DNA from: JANQFV01 sp964468185
GTDB lineage: Bacteria > Planctomycetota > Phycisphaerae > UBA1845 > Fen-1342
Assembly: GCA_964468185.1 (NCBI GenBank)
Contig: CAYXTR010000027.1
Span: 1 to 64,000, forward strand
Reading direction: 5' to 3'
Length of the DNA stretch: 64,000 bases
The notes under the pieces are model-generated. The model was not told the origin of the DNA. It was given only the letters and a program-made list of their open reading frames with translations, and searched no databases. The position numbers and the translations under genes were made by a program. How positions within the stretch are numbered: the first letter of the stretch is position 1; every line of letters starts with the position of its first letter. Shown here piece by piece: positions 51,822-60,199 of the stretch.

Positions 51822-52265
51822 TTAACGCTCATGCGTGCCCGCGAAAAGCCCCCGGACCATGGGATGTTCCGCCAACTGGCCCGCCCCAAGACGCATGAGA
51901 TTGCCCTCGATTCCCAGCAGGTGTCCGTTAGGCAATCTGGCCCGGGTCCTCCGTAGCACTCCAAGCATGCGGGGTGTCGCGAGTATCACCAGGCGGTCGA
52001 TCTCGTGCATGTCAACTCGCTTTTGCAGCCAACCCACGATCTGGCCCGCGAAACGTCGCTCCTTCTCCTCGACGTCATGCGTATTGCCGTCTCCCGTCTG
52101 GGGCCGTAGGTGTTCATGCTCTGGCAACACGTTCTCGAGCGCGTCATGCTCGTCAACGTGTTGCGTGCCTTGCTCAGTCAGTCGACAGCACAAGAGTCGA
52201 CAATGCTCTGCGTCCGCCAGCGCAAACCACGCGGGGGGTCGTCGTTCTACATTCGTCTTACCCAT
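51822..52265 (-). CDS. Host-attachment family protein (AtsE-like)
   Basis: A 147-residue protein of the family named after Agrobacterium AtsE (Pfam Host_attach). The segment WFALADAEHCRLLCC and LVILATPRMLGVLRRTRAR fit the family's eRF1-like fold; the family's real activity is not established. AAGGAG 7 bases before ATG 52265 supports the start. It shares direction with the SPFH gene 86 bases downstream. Confidence 0.75.
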   Translation of the reverse strand: MGKTNVERRPPAWFALADAEHCRLLCCRLTEQGTQHVDEHDALENVLPEHEHLRPQTGDGNTHDVEEKERRFAGQIVGWLQKRVDMHEIDRLVILATPRMLGVLRRTRARLPNGHLLGIEGNLMRLGAGQLAEHPMVRGLFAGTHER

Positions 52266-52425
52266 CGATATTCTCCTTGCCGGTCAGTTGGTTGTGCAGC
52301 AGCCCTGCTGACACACGTCCGGCCCGTCACTGTGTGCAGACCAGGAGCGCCGGCCTCAGTCTCGCCTGGGAAACGCTGCGGGCTCAGCGTGTTGACGCGT
52401 TCCATATGGCGTTCCTCTCTGATGC

Positions 52426-52761
52426 TCAGCGCTTCATGGCACGTTCAAGCAGGACGATCGCTTCCACCCGATTGACCGGTTCGTTGCCGCCGTGAAGCTT
52501 CCATAGCACGTGCGCTATCGCATCTACCAGGGCGTCGGTAACATCCACACCCTCCGCCGGGCCATGAAACGGGTAAATCGTGACGCGAAACGGCGCGCGC
52601 GGGGCCTCATCGTGTGGACAGTCTCGATCCCCGGCGTCCGAGGCCGAGCCGTGGCGCCGAGTCGCCTCGCGGCCGGTCCCGCGGCCCTGGCTAACGCGCC
52701 CTCGGTTCCGCTTAGTGGAACCGTCGTCAGGGGGAGACGTGCTGTTGGCATCGTTGTTCAT
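52426..52761 (-). CDS. Hypothetical protein
   Basis: A 111-residue protein from ATG 52761. The first 60 residues are polar and disordered-looking; the last 45 (FRVTIYPFHGPAEGVDVTDA, LVDAIAHVLWKLHGGNEPV, NRVEAIVLLERAMKR) look folded. No family recognised. It is upstream of, and in the same direction as, the host-attachment protein gene. The ORF extends further upstream through divergent DNA, which I reject. Confidence 0.5.
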   Translation of the reverse strand: MNNDANSTSPPDDGSTKRNRGRVSQGRGTGREATRRHGSASDAGDRDCPHDEAPRAPFRVTIYPFHGPAEGVDVTDALVDAIAHVLWKLHGGNEPVNRVEAIVLLERAMKR

Positions 52762-52876
52762 CGGACCGACCCGGCTGTTCAGGCCTATCGCACACGTTGT
52801 GTGAGCAGCGCCGGTGGCATCGAGGCAACCCGCACATCCGAGTTGCGCATGAGCGCAGAAAGCACAAGGTGACAAT

Positions 52877-53101
52877 ATGAAGTTCCTGGACATCCTCGCG
52901 ACAGTCTTGTTGGTGGTTGGCGGCTTGAACTGGGGCCTGTGGGGCCTGTTCGAATTCGACCTGGTAGCCACGGCGCTGGGCGGTAACACGGCGCTGCTGA
53001 GCAAGGCCGTCTACGGCCTGGTCGGTCTGGCGGCTGTGTATCAGGTGATCTGGCTGAAGCCGATCCAGATGCGCTGGGGCGCGAAGCCGCTGTCGACCTG
53101 A
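52877..53101 (+). CDS. DUF378 small membrane protein
   Basis: A 74-residue two-helix membrane protein. The DUF378 signature is clear: VLLVVGGLNWGLWGLFEFDL followed by YGLVGLAAVYQVI. Function is unknown in the family. GGTGA lies just before the ATG. It is a lone plus-strand gene diverging from the block above. Confidence 0.88.
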   Translation: MKFLDILATVLLVVGGLNWGLWGLFEFDLVATALGGNTALLSKAVYGLVGLAAVYQVIWLKPIQMRWGAKPLST

Positions 53102-53603
53102 TTCTCATTGCGGCGCGTGGTGCCGGCGAGCCCGCCCGACACTCAAATTGAACGGGCCGTTCGCTGTGTTCGCCTTCAGTTGGACAATTCTGGCGCGCCG
53201 CGGAGCAACCCCATGTTCATCTCGATTCACGATGTGCCGGCCTACGAGCGGCATCTGTTGTTCTGCTCCGGACTCGATCACGCGCGCCACCACCGGCGCC
53301 GTGTCCGCCACGAGCCCAACTTGCCCGTGTCCAACCACTCGTTGACGATCTGCCATGTGCAGCCGACTGCGGAGATCGCAGACCGCGGGCGGCTGGACTG
53401 AACTTCAAACCGGCGGTCTGTATGCCTCCGCTACTTTCCGAGTGGTTGGCTGCGGCACTCGCATCGGGGACGGAGGGGCGTGCCTCACACGCCGCCGCGC
53501 GTTTCCACACGTAGGGCCGGCATCAGCGTCCAACGCAGGCGCAGCCCGCCAGCTCGAGGGCGATTACCATTCGGGCGATGCACTACCACTGACGAGGGCG
53601 GCG
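53102..53603. other. Intergenic stretch
   Basis: About 500 bases. Several overlapping short frames exist on both strands, none with a ribosome site and family-like content together. It may hold decayed DNA. I see no RNA or terminator here. Confidence 0.4.
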
Positions 53604-54500
53604 ATGGCCCAGATGCGCGCGATTCGCAGCCGCAAGAAAGCGGCGCAGACAATCGGCAAGATTACCCGGGCGATGGCGGTGGTCGCCAACGTGAAGCTCC
53701 AGAAGCTGCGGAAGCGGATGCTCGCGGCCGCGCCTTACGCGCAGAAGCTCCGAGAGATGGTCGCGGTACTCACCTCGCGTATCGAAGACACTCAGCACCC
53801 CCTTCTCCGACCGCCCAGCGTTAAGAGCGCCACCGGGCGGATCGCGCTGCTCATCATCACGAGTAATCGTGGCCTGGTCGGGGCGCACAACAGCAACGTG
53901 TTACGAATGGCGTCGAATTTCATCCGCCAACGGGAAGCCGAGAACATCGCCGTCGAGGTTCATGTCACAGGAAGAAAGGGCACGTCGTATTTTGCATCAC
54001 AGGGGCATCCGCTCATGCAGCGGCACGCTCCGGCGGGGGATATGCCGAGCTTGGCTGATGTCGAAGACCTCGCTGCCCGGTTCGTAGACAGCTTCACATC
54101 CGGACGACTCGACGCAGTCCACGTGGCGTACACGAACTTCATCAGCGCCGGTGTGCAGCGGGCCGAATTGCTTACTTTGCTGCCCATGGCGACTACGATC
54201 CGCCCCGCGGTAGAGACCGCCGGCACCGTCATGTACAACTTCTCACCCAATCCGAGCCGCCTGCTGGACGGACTGCTGCCACTCATGCTGAGGGCCGGCC
54301 TGTTCGAGTGCGTGCTCAGCGCGGCCACAAGTGAGCATGCGGCACGGCGGTTGGCCACGATGCGTGCCACCGAAAATGCCGACCAGATGGCCGAGACCCT
54401 GACGTCGCGGTACAACCGCGCCCGCCAGGACCACATCACCAACGAACTGATGATCATCGTAGGTGCCGCCGAAGCCATCAGAAACTCGGCGCACACCTGA
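53604..54500 (+). CDS. Lone F1-type ATPase gamma-subunit homologue
   Basis: A 298-residue protein matching ATP synthase gamma subunits: N-terminal helix MRAIRSRKKAAQTIGKITRA, then SNRGLVGAHNSNVLR (the family's SDRGLCG-N segment) and C-terminal TSEHAARRLATMRATENADQ. These helices form the rotor shaft in F1. No alpha, beta, delta, epsilon or Fo gene is nearby, and the GLCG cysteine is replaced by V. It may be a regulatory or specialised paralogue, or an alternative rotor part. Confidence 0.88.
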   Translation: MAQMRAIRSRKKAAQTIGKITRAMAVVANVKLQKLRKRMLAAAPYAQKLREMVAVLTSRIEDTQHPLLRPPSVKSATGRIALLIITSNRGLVGAHNSNVLRMASNFIRQREAENIAVEVHVTGRKGTSYFASQGHPLMQRHAPAGDMPSLADVEDLAARFVDSFTSGRLDAVHVAYTNFISAGVQRAELLTLLPMATTIRPAVETAGTVMYNFSPNPSRLLDGLLPLMLRAGLFECVLSAATSEHAARRLATMRATENADQMAETLTSRYNRARQDHITNELMIIVGAAEAIRNSAHT

Positions 54501-54631
54501 CGAGCGCGGCAGTCCATGCTGATTTGCTTTCCCTTTGAAGGAAGGTCATGCTGCGCTGGACATGGGCCGACGTTGCCTCCAGCACGGACGATTTCGGCGA
54601 GGAACCAGCGCGCGCCTGAAGGAGGACTAGC

Positions 54632-55225
54632 ATGAAATCGGTCATCAGCCTGCTTCTCACCGGGCTGGCCGCCGTCCTGCCGGTCACGGTAACCCTCTAT
54701 GTGCTGTACTGGCTGGGCAGCACGGCTGAGGCCTTCCTGGGACGGGGTCTGAAGATGCTGATCCCGGACAGCCTGTACTGGCCGGGGATGGGCGTCGTGG
54801 CCGGGCTGGTCTTGGTGTTCGTGATCGGCGCTCTGATGAGGGCGTGGCTCTTTCGAAAGGTGTTTCGCTGGGGCGAGCGGCTGGTAGGGCGAATTCCCCT
54901 GGTGAAGGCGCTGTATGGGGCCGTACGCGACCTGATGGGCTTTTTCTCGGGCTCCGAGACGAAGGCGATGCGCAGGGCCGTCATGGTGACTATCGGGGAC
55001 ACCCCGCTACGCCTCATCGGCTTCATCACGCGCGAAGACTTCGGCGACCTACCGGCTGGCATCGGCGGTGACGACACCGTGGCGGTTTATTTGCCGATGA
55101 GCTACCAGATCGGTGGCTACACGACGATGATCCCGCGCTCGGCGATCCAGCCAGTCGACATGTCCATCGAAGAGGCGATGCGGTTTGCCGTCACGGCGGG
55201 CATGAGCGCGACGAAGGGAGGATAG
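54632..55225 (+). CDS. DUF502 membrane protein
   Basis: A 197-residue protein of the DUF502 family: two N-terminal hydrophobic helices (LLLTGLAAVLPVTVTLYVLY, GMGVVAGLVLVFVIGALM) and a cytosolic domain with IPLVKALYGAVRDLMGFF and a G-rich segment ending with VDMSIEEAMRFAVTAGM. Function is unknown; a role at the plasma membrane is implied. A strong AAGGAGG sits 6-7 bases before the ATG. Confidence 0.92.
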   Translation: MKSVISLLLTGLAAVLPVTVTLYVLYWLGSTAEAFLGRGLKMLIPDSLYWPGMGVVAGLVLVFVIGALMRAWLFRKVFRWGERLVGRIPLVKALYGAVRDLMGFFSGSETKAMRRAVMVTIGDTPLRLIGFITREDFGDLPAGIGGDDTVAVYLPMSYQIGGYTTMIPRSAIQPVDMSIEEAMRFAVTAGMSATKGG

Positions 55226-55681
55226 GCAGAGGACCACGCGGGTGCTACCGCGCTGCGCTGCGGGCCAGGGGCCGCCTGCAGCGGGAGTCATTCACGATGC
55301 GCGCACGATCCTCAGGCCTCGCCGGACGCGGTGCCGCGATCTGGGCTGCAAACTCCGCAGGGCTCTTGTGCCGCGCAACTACGAAAGGCCGAGGGGGAGG
55401 GCATCATGAGTTCGAAATACGCGCGTGGGCATGCGAGGCTGGCCGGACGACGCGCAGTAACCAGGGAAACCACGGTACCTCGCGCCAGGCGGCGCATTCG
55501 ATCCCTCCGTAAATACCGTCGTATGCCGATACCGGGAGGAACACCATTCGGCTCGAATATAGGGCATGGGACCGTGGCTGGAGTGTCATTCGGCCGAACT
55601 GTATCGTCGGAATGGCGTGGCGTATCAACTCGTCTCAACGACAAGCCGCGGCGATCAATATCAATCAAGGAGCGTCCTTTC
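55226..55681. other. Intergenic stretch
   Basis: About 455 bases with no supportable gene. The frame of the next protein stays open back to 55331, but the residues are Arg-rich and family-less, so I treat this as leader DNA. Confidence 0.4.
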
Positions 55682-55915
55682 ATGACTACCCGTCAAACTC
55701 AGACCCGTGCGGGGGGCAACTCCAACTCGATGCCGCTAGCCGCCGTGATCAGCACGAGCTCGACCATCGAGGAACGCCTCCGCCTCCAGGCCTATCTACT
55801 ATTCGAAAAGCGGCAACATGCGAGCGTCCCGGGCGACGCCGTGTCCGACTGGCTACGCGCGGAGCGCATCTTGGACGCAAAAGCGCGTCAGTTGCAGAAC
55901 ACGCGGCGCGTGTAA
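55682..55915 (+). CDS. DUF2934-like small protein
   Basis: A 77-residue protein whose middle (EERLRLQAYLLFEKRQHASV then DAVSDWLRAERIL) matches the DUF2934 pattern of a helix, an acidic/aromatic turn and DWLxAE. AAGGAG lies about 9 bases before ATG 55682. The family is often found with stress or modification genes but has no assigned activity. Confidence 0.65.
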   Translation: MTTRQTQTRAGGNSNSMPLAAVISTSSTIEERLRLQAYLLFEKRQHASVPGDAVSDWLRAERILDAKARQLQNTRRV

Positions 55916-56387
55916 GCGTCAGGCGCGAGGGGGCAACGGTTATCGCCATGCGCCCCCAGCGGTCCGTTACCCCTGCGTGAGCACGATCACGGATCCAGCC
56001 TCAGATCAAACGCAAGGAGCGTGGCTGGCAAAGAAGGAACGAGGGAGTGAGAACGGTTCCCTCATGACGGCGCGTGCTCAGGGCGCCAGTACAACAGCCG
56101 AGGACGCCGGGTAAGCACCAGCGTCTGTGCATCTCCGGAGAGGAGACTCGAGGGTGGTCGGGCAAGCGGCACGGGCCGTTTCGCCCTGCCGCCTGAGATT
56201 GAGGATTGCGGCTGGCCCGGCCACGACCGTAACAACAGGGACCAGGTCAACTTGTCGGCGTTCTGCGACGCGGATAGAGTGCCGATGTATACTCGGTTTC
56301 CCCAACGTACCGGTAGCGGCGCGTTGGTGACGACTACGTCTCCCCGCGGACCGTTCGCCTGGAAATCGAGAGCACAAAGGTGCCATC
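55916..56387. other. Intergenic stretch
   Basis: About 470 bases with no supported gene or RNA. It likely includes the promoter for the long signalling gene downstream; no sigma-type boxes are confident. Confidence 0.4.
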
Positions 56388-59300
56388 ATGCGCGAAGTGG
56401 CCGATGGAGCGCCGGTACTGGTTGTGGGGATCGGTGCCTCGGCGGGCGGCATCGAGGCGCTGAAAGAGCTCTTCACGGCCATGCCCACGGACGGCGGATT
56501 GGCCTTCGTGGTGATCCAGCACCTGGAACCCACCCACGAGAGCCGCATGGCGGACATCCTGGGCAAGTGCACGAGCATGAAGGTCGTCCAGGCCGAAGAC
56601 GGCATGCCGCTGCAGGCCAACCACGTCTACGCCAATCCCGCCGGTAAATACACGTCCATCGACACGGGGCGACTCGTCGTGAGCGAGCGCTCGGAGCAGG
56701 ACCGAATCCGGATGCCCATCGATTTCTTTCTGACCTCCCTGGCCGAGGATCAGCACGAGGCGGCAGTCGGCATCATTCTCTCGGGCAGCAGCGGCTCGGA
56801 CGGAACGCGGGGCGTGCGTGCGGTTCGCGAGGCCGGCGGGATGTGCATGGCGCAGGATCCGGAGACCGCCCAGTTCCCGGCGATGCCGCAAAGCGCGATC
56901 GACACCGGCCTGGTGGACCACGTCCTGCCGGTGGCGCAGATGCCCGCCGCGCTGGTGGGCTACGCGCAGCACGCTGCGGCTCGGGCGGCGAGCCCCGGCC
57001 ACACGACGACGGAAGCTGCCGCGGACGATCTCGAGCCCATCCTGAAGCTCCTGCGTGTCCGCGCGAACAGTGATTACCGGCACTACAAGAAGGCCACCAT
57101 CGTCCGCCGCATCCAGCGCCGCATGGGAATCAAGCAGGTGGCCGATATGGCCGACTACCTGAAGCTGCTCGAAGAGGATCGAGGAGAGCTGACACAGCTT
57201 TCCCGGGACATGTTGATCGGTGTGAGTTCCTTTTTCCGCGACGCCGAGGCCTTCGAGGAACTGCGGAAGGAGGCCATTGTCCCGCTGGTTGCCAGGAGTG
57301 ACCCGGACTACCCGTTGCGAGCCTGGGTGCCCGGTTGCGCCTCCGGCGAGGAGGCCTACTCCGTGGCCATGCTCATGCTGGAGTCCGTGGCCGCCGCGGG
57401 TACCGCGCGCCCCGTCCAGGTATTCGCCTCGGACGTGGACGATCATGCGCTGGAAGTGGGCCGGGCGGGGGTTTACGCCGAGAGCATTGCCGAGGCGATC
57501 GCGCCGACGCGGCTGGAGCGTTTCTTCACCCGGCAGGGCCAGAAGTACCAGGTTACAACGCAACTCCGCGAGGCGGTGGTTTTCTCGCGGCAGGATCTGA
57601 TTGCCGATCCACCCTTCTCGAAGCTCGACCTGATCAGTTGCCGCAACGTGCTGATCTACATCGAACCAGCCTTCCAGAAGAAGGTCCTCGCGCTATTCAG
57701 CTTCGCCCTGACCCCGGGCGGGTACCTCTTCCTGGGCAAGTCCGAAGGCATCGCCGAAATGGAGGACCTCTTCGAGCCGGTTTCCAAGCCAAGGCGGATC
57801 TACCGCCTGATCCGCTCGAACCGCCAGGCGGCGGGCGCATTTCCGATCCGCACCGCCGGTCGAACCGTCGGCGTACCCGAGCGCCGAGCGATCCCGCCAC
57901 CCGCCGCTACTCTCACGCAGGCCAACCAGGAAGTACTCCTGAGACACTTCAAGGCCAGTATCGTGCTGGTCAATCCCCGGGGCCAGATCCTCCATTTCTG
58001 CGGCGAGACGGAGCGCTATCTGGGCCATTCGAAAGGACCGGCCAGCTTGAATGTGCTGGACATGACCACCGGAACGCTCTCGGCGAAGTTGCGCCGGGCG
58101 ATGGAGCAAGCCCTCCAGCACGGCGAGGCGGTCACGATTCTGCGCGCGCCGGTTCCCCGCGCGGGCACGCCGCTGGCAGATCTGACCGTTATGCGGGTTC
58201 CCTCCGCGCCGGAGGCCGACAAGCTCCTGGCCATCATCTTCGAGGACGCGCGCGATCCGCGTTCGTCGGCTGCCGCCCTGCCCGTGTCGGCGGGGGATGA
58301 ATCGCTCGTGACCCAGCTTGAGCAGGAGGTGAAGACTCTGCGGAACGAACTTCGTGCCGACGCCGAGGAATTCGATACCGCTAACGAGGAACTTCGGGCC
58401 GCCAACGAAGAAGTCATGTCCATGAACGAGGAGTTGCAGTCCGCCAACGAGGAGTTGGAGGCCTCCAAGGAGGAACTGCAATCGGTCAACGAGGAGCTGA
58501 CCACCGTCAACAGCCAACTCAACGAGAAGCTGGCCGAGCTCACCGCCACCAATAACGATCTCGCCAATCTGCTCGCAGCCACCGAGATCGCCACGGTTTT
58601 CCTGGACAGCCAACTGCGCATCAAGCGGTTCACACCGCGGGCCACGGAGTTGCTCAACCTGATCCCCGCGGACCTGGGACGGCCGATCAGCCACATCACC
58701 CAGAACTTCGACGGAAAGGAACTCGCCGCCGACAGCGAGAAGACGCTCAGGAGTCTGATCCCGACCGAGAAGGAAGTGCAGACCCACGATGGACGTTGGC
58801 ACACGATGCGCATCCTGCCCTACCGCACGCTCGACGATCACATCGACGGCGTCGTGATCACCTTCTCCGACGTGACCCGCCTCAAACACATTGAGCAGGA
58901 ACGCCGCGAGTTGGAGGGCCGCGTGCTGCACTCCCAGAAACTGGAGAGTCTCGGCGTGCTGGCCGGCGGTGTTGCTCACGACTTCAACAACCTGCTCACC
59001 GGCGTGCTCGGCAGCGCCAGCCTGGCGCTGGAGCTGCTACCGGAAGGAGCCGCCGTACGCCAGTTAATCGAACACATCGAACACGCCGGACAACGTGCTG
59101 CGGACCTGACCCGGCAGATGTTGGCCTACTCCGGAAAAGGCCGCTTCGAAGTTGTCGCGGTCAGCCTCCCGAAAATCGTGCAGGACATGGCCGAGCTCGT
59201 AAAGGCGTCGATTCCCAAAAAGGTCGCGCTGGAGTTCGACTTTGCGAAGAACCCACCGCTCATCGAGGCCGACGCCACCCAGCTCCGGCAACTGGTCATG

Positions 59301-60083
59301 AATCTGGTCATGAATGCGGCGGAAGCGATCGGCGACACGGGCGGCTCCGTGACTATTCGTAGCGGCGTGATCGACGCGGATAGCGCTCTCCTGGCCGCGA
59401 TGCTGCACGAGGAAGACGTGCCCGAGGGGCTCTACGTGTTTGTGGAGGTCGCAGACACCGGCTGCGGCATGGACCCCGAGACCCAGGCGAAGATGTTTGA
59501 CCCGTTCTTCACCACGAAATTCACCGGCCGGGGCTTGGGGCTGGCCGCGGTCCAGGGCATTGTCCGCGGGCATCGCGGGGCTTTCCAAGTACGCAGCGCG
59601 CCCGGACAGGGAACGTGTTTCCGGGTCTTGTTCCCGGCGTCGAAGCAGCCGCTGGTGCGCCGCATCGCCGAGGAGCCGACCCCAGCGATGCCGCACAGGA
59701 CCGGCGCGGTGCTCCTGGTGGATGACGAAGAACTCGTCCGCACGATGGCTCAGCGAATACTGGAACATGGCGGATTCACGGTCCGGACCGCCGACAGCGG
59801 CCGCGCGGCGCTCGAGGCGTTCCGTGAACACCATGAACAGATCGACGCCGTGCTGCTCGACCTGACGATGCCCGATATGGGTGGGGAGGAGGTGTACGCG
59901 AAGATGCTCGAAATCCGGTCCCGTGTGCCGGTGGTCATTCTCAGCGGGTACAGCGAAGCGCACGTTCTGGAGCACTTCGCCGGGATCGGGCCGGTTGAGT
60001 TCTTGCCAAAACCCCATAAGGCCAAAGAACTCATCGCGAAGGTCGGCGCCACCATTGCAGCGTACCATGCGGATAGGGGGTAA
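56388..60083 (+). CDS. CheB-CheR-PAS-histidine kinase-receiver fusion
   Basis: A 1231-residue hybrid signalling protein. Order: CheB methylesterase (GIGASAGGIEALKELF, GSSGSDGTRG; about 1-190); CheR methyltransferase (SSFFRDAEAF, PGCASGEEAYSVAM near 315, SCRNVLIYI; to 480); a helical linker with repeating EELxxANEEL/NEELQSxN (about 641-725); a PAS domain; a kinase with phosphoacceptor histidine in VAHDFNNLLTG (residue ~863) and a HATPase; and a receiver (DDEELVRTMAQRI, with the phosphorylated aspartate in LLDLTMPD near 1157). No chemotaxis genes are near. The CheB part lacks its usual receiver. Confidence 0.93.
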   Translation: MREVADGAPVLVVGIGASAGGIEALKELFTAMPTDGGLAFVVIQHLEPTHESRMADILGKCTSMKVVQAEDGMPLQANHVYANPAGKYTSIDTGRLVVSERSEQDRIRMPIDFFLTSLAEDQHEAAVGIILSGSSGSDGTRGVRAVREAGGMCMAQDPETAQFPAMPQSAIDTGLVDHVLPVAQMPAALVGYAQHAAARAASPGHTTTEAAADDLEPILKLLRVRANSDYRHYKKATIVRRIQRRMGIKQVADMADYLKLLEEDRGELTQLSRDMLIGVSSFFRDAEAFEELRKEAIVPLVARSDPDYPLRAWVPGCASGEEAYSVAMLMLESVAAAGTARPVQVFASDVDDHALEVGRAGVYAESIAEAIAPTRLERFFTRQGQKYQVTTQLREAVVFSRQDLIADPPFSKLDLISCRNVLIYIEPAFQKKVLALFSFALTPGGYLFLGKSEGIAEMEDLFEPVSKPRRIYRLIRSNRQAAGAFPIRTAGRTVGVPERRAIPPPAATLTQANQEVLLRHFKASIVLVNPRGQILHFCGETERYLGHSKGPASLNVLDMTTGTLSAKLRRAMEQALQHGEAVTILRAPVPRAGTPLADLTVMRVPSAPEADKLLAIIFEDARDPRSSAAALPVSAGDESLVTQLEQEVKTLRNELRADAEEFDTANEELRAANEEVMSMNEELQSANEELEASKEELQSVNEELTTVNSQLNEKLAELTATNNDLANLLAATEIATVFLDSQLRIKRFTPRATELLNLIPADLGRPISHITQNFDGKELAADSEKTLRSLIPTEKEVQTHDGRWHTMRILPYRTLDDHIDGVVITFSDVTRLKHIEQERRELEGRVLHSQKLESLGVLAGGVAHDFNNLLTGVLGSASLALELLPEGAAVRQLIEHIEHAGQRAADLTRQMLAYSGKGRFEVVAVSLPKIVQDMAELVKASIPKKVALEFDFAKNPPLIEADATQLRQLVMNLVMNAAEAIGDTGGSVTIRSGVIDADSALLAAMLHEEDVPEGLYVFVEVADTGCGMDPETQAKMFDPFFTTKFTGRGLGLAAVQGIVRGHRGAFQVRSAPGQGTCFRVLFPASKQPLVRRIAEEPTPAMPHRTGAVLLVDDEELVRTMAQRILEHGGFTVRTADSGRAALEAFREHHEQIDAVLLDLTMPDMGGEEVYAKMLEIRSRVPVVILSGYSEAHVLEHFAGIGPVEFLPKPHKAKELIAKVGATIAAYHADRG

Positions 60084-60199
60084 TTCTGTCGCCAGACCGG
60101 ACCCTCCCGGCCTGGTACGCTGGCTTACGCGGGGTGGCTTCGTTCCTTTTTCGTGTCAACCCAGCCGCGCGTCTGCAGTAACCATGGACGAGGTGTGAT

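Noticed and set aside
53105..53401. Short overlapping frames on both strands
   Set aside because: No ribosome site and no recognisable protein pattern; two opposing frames cannot both be right, and neither is favoured.
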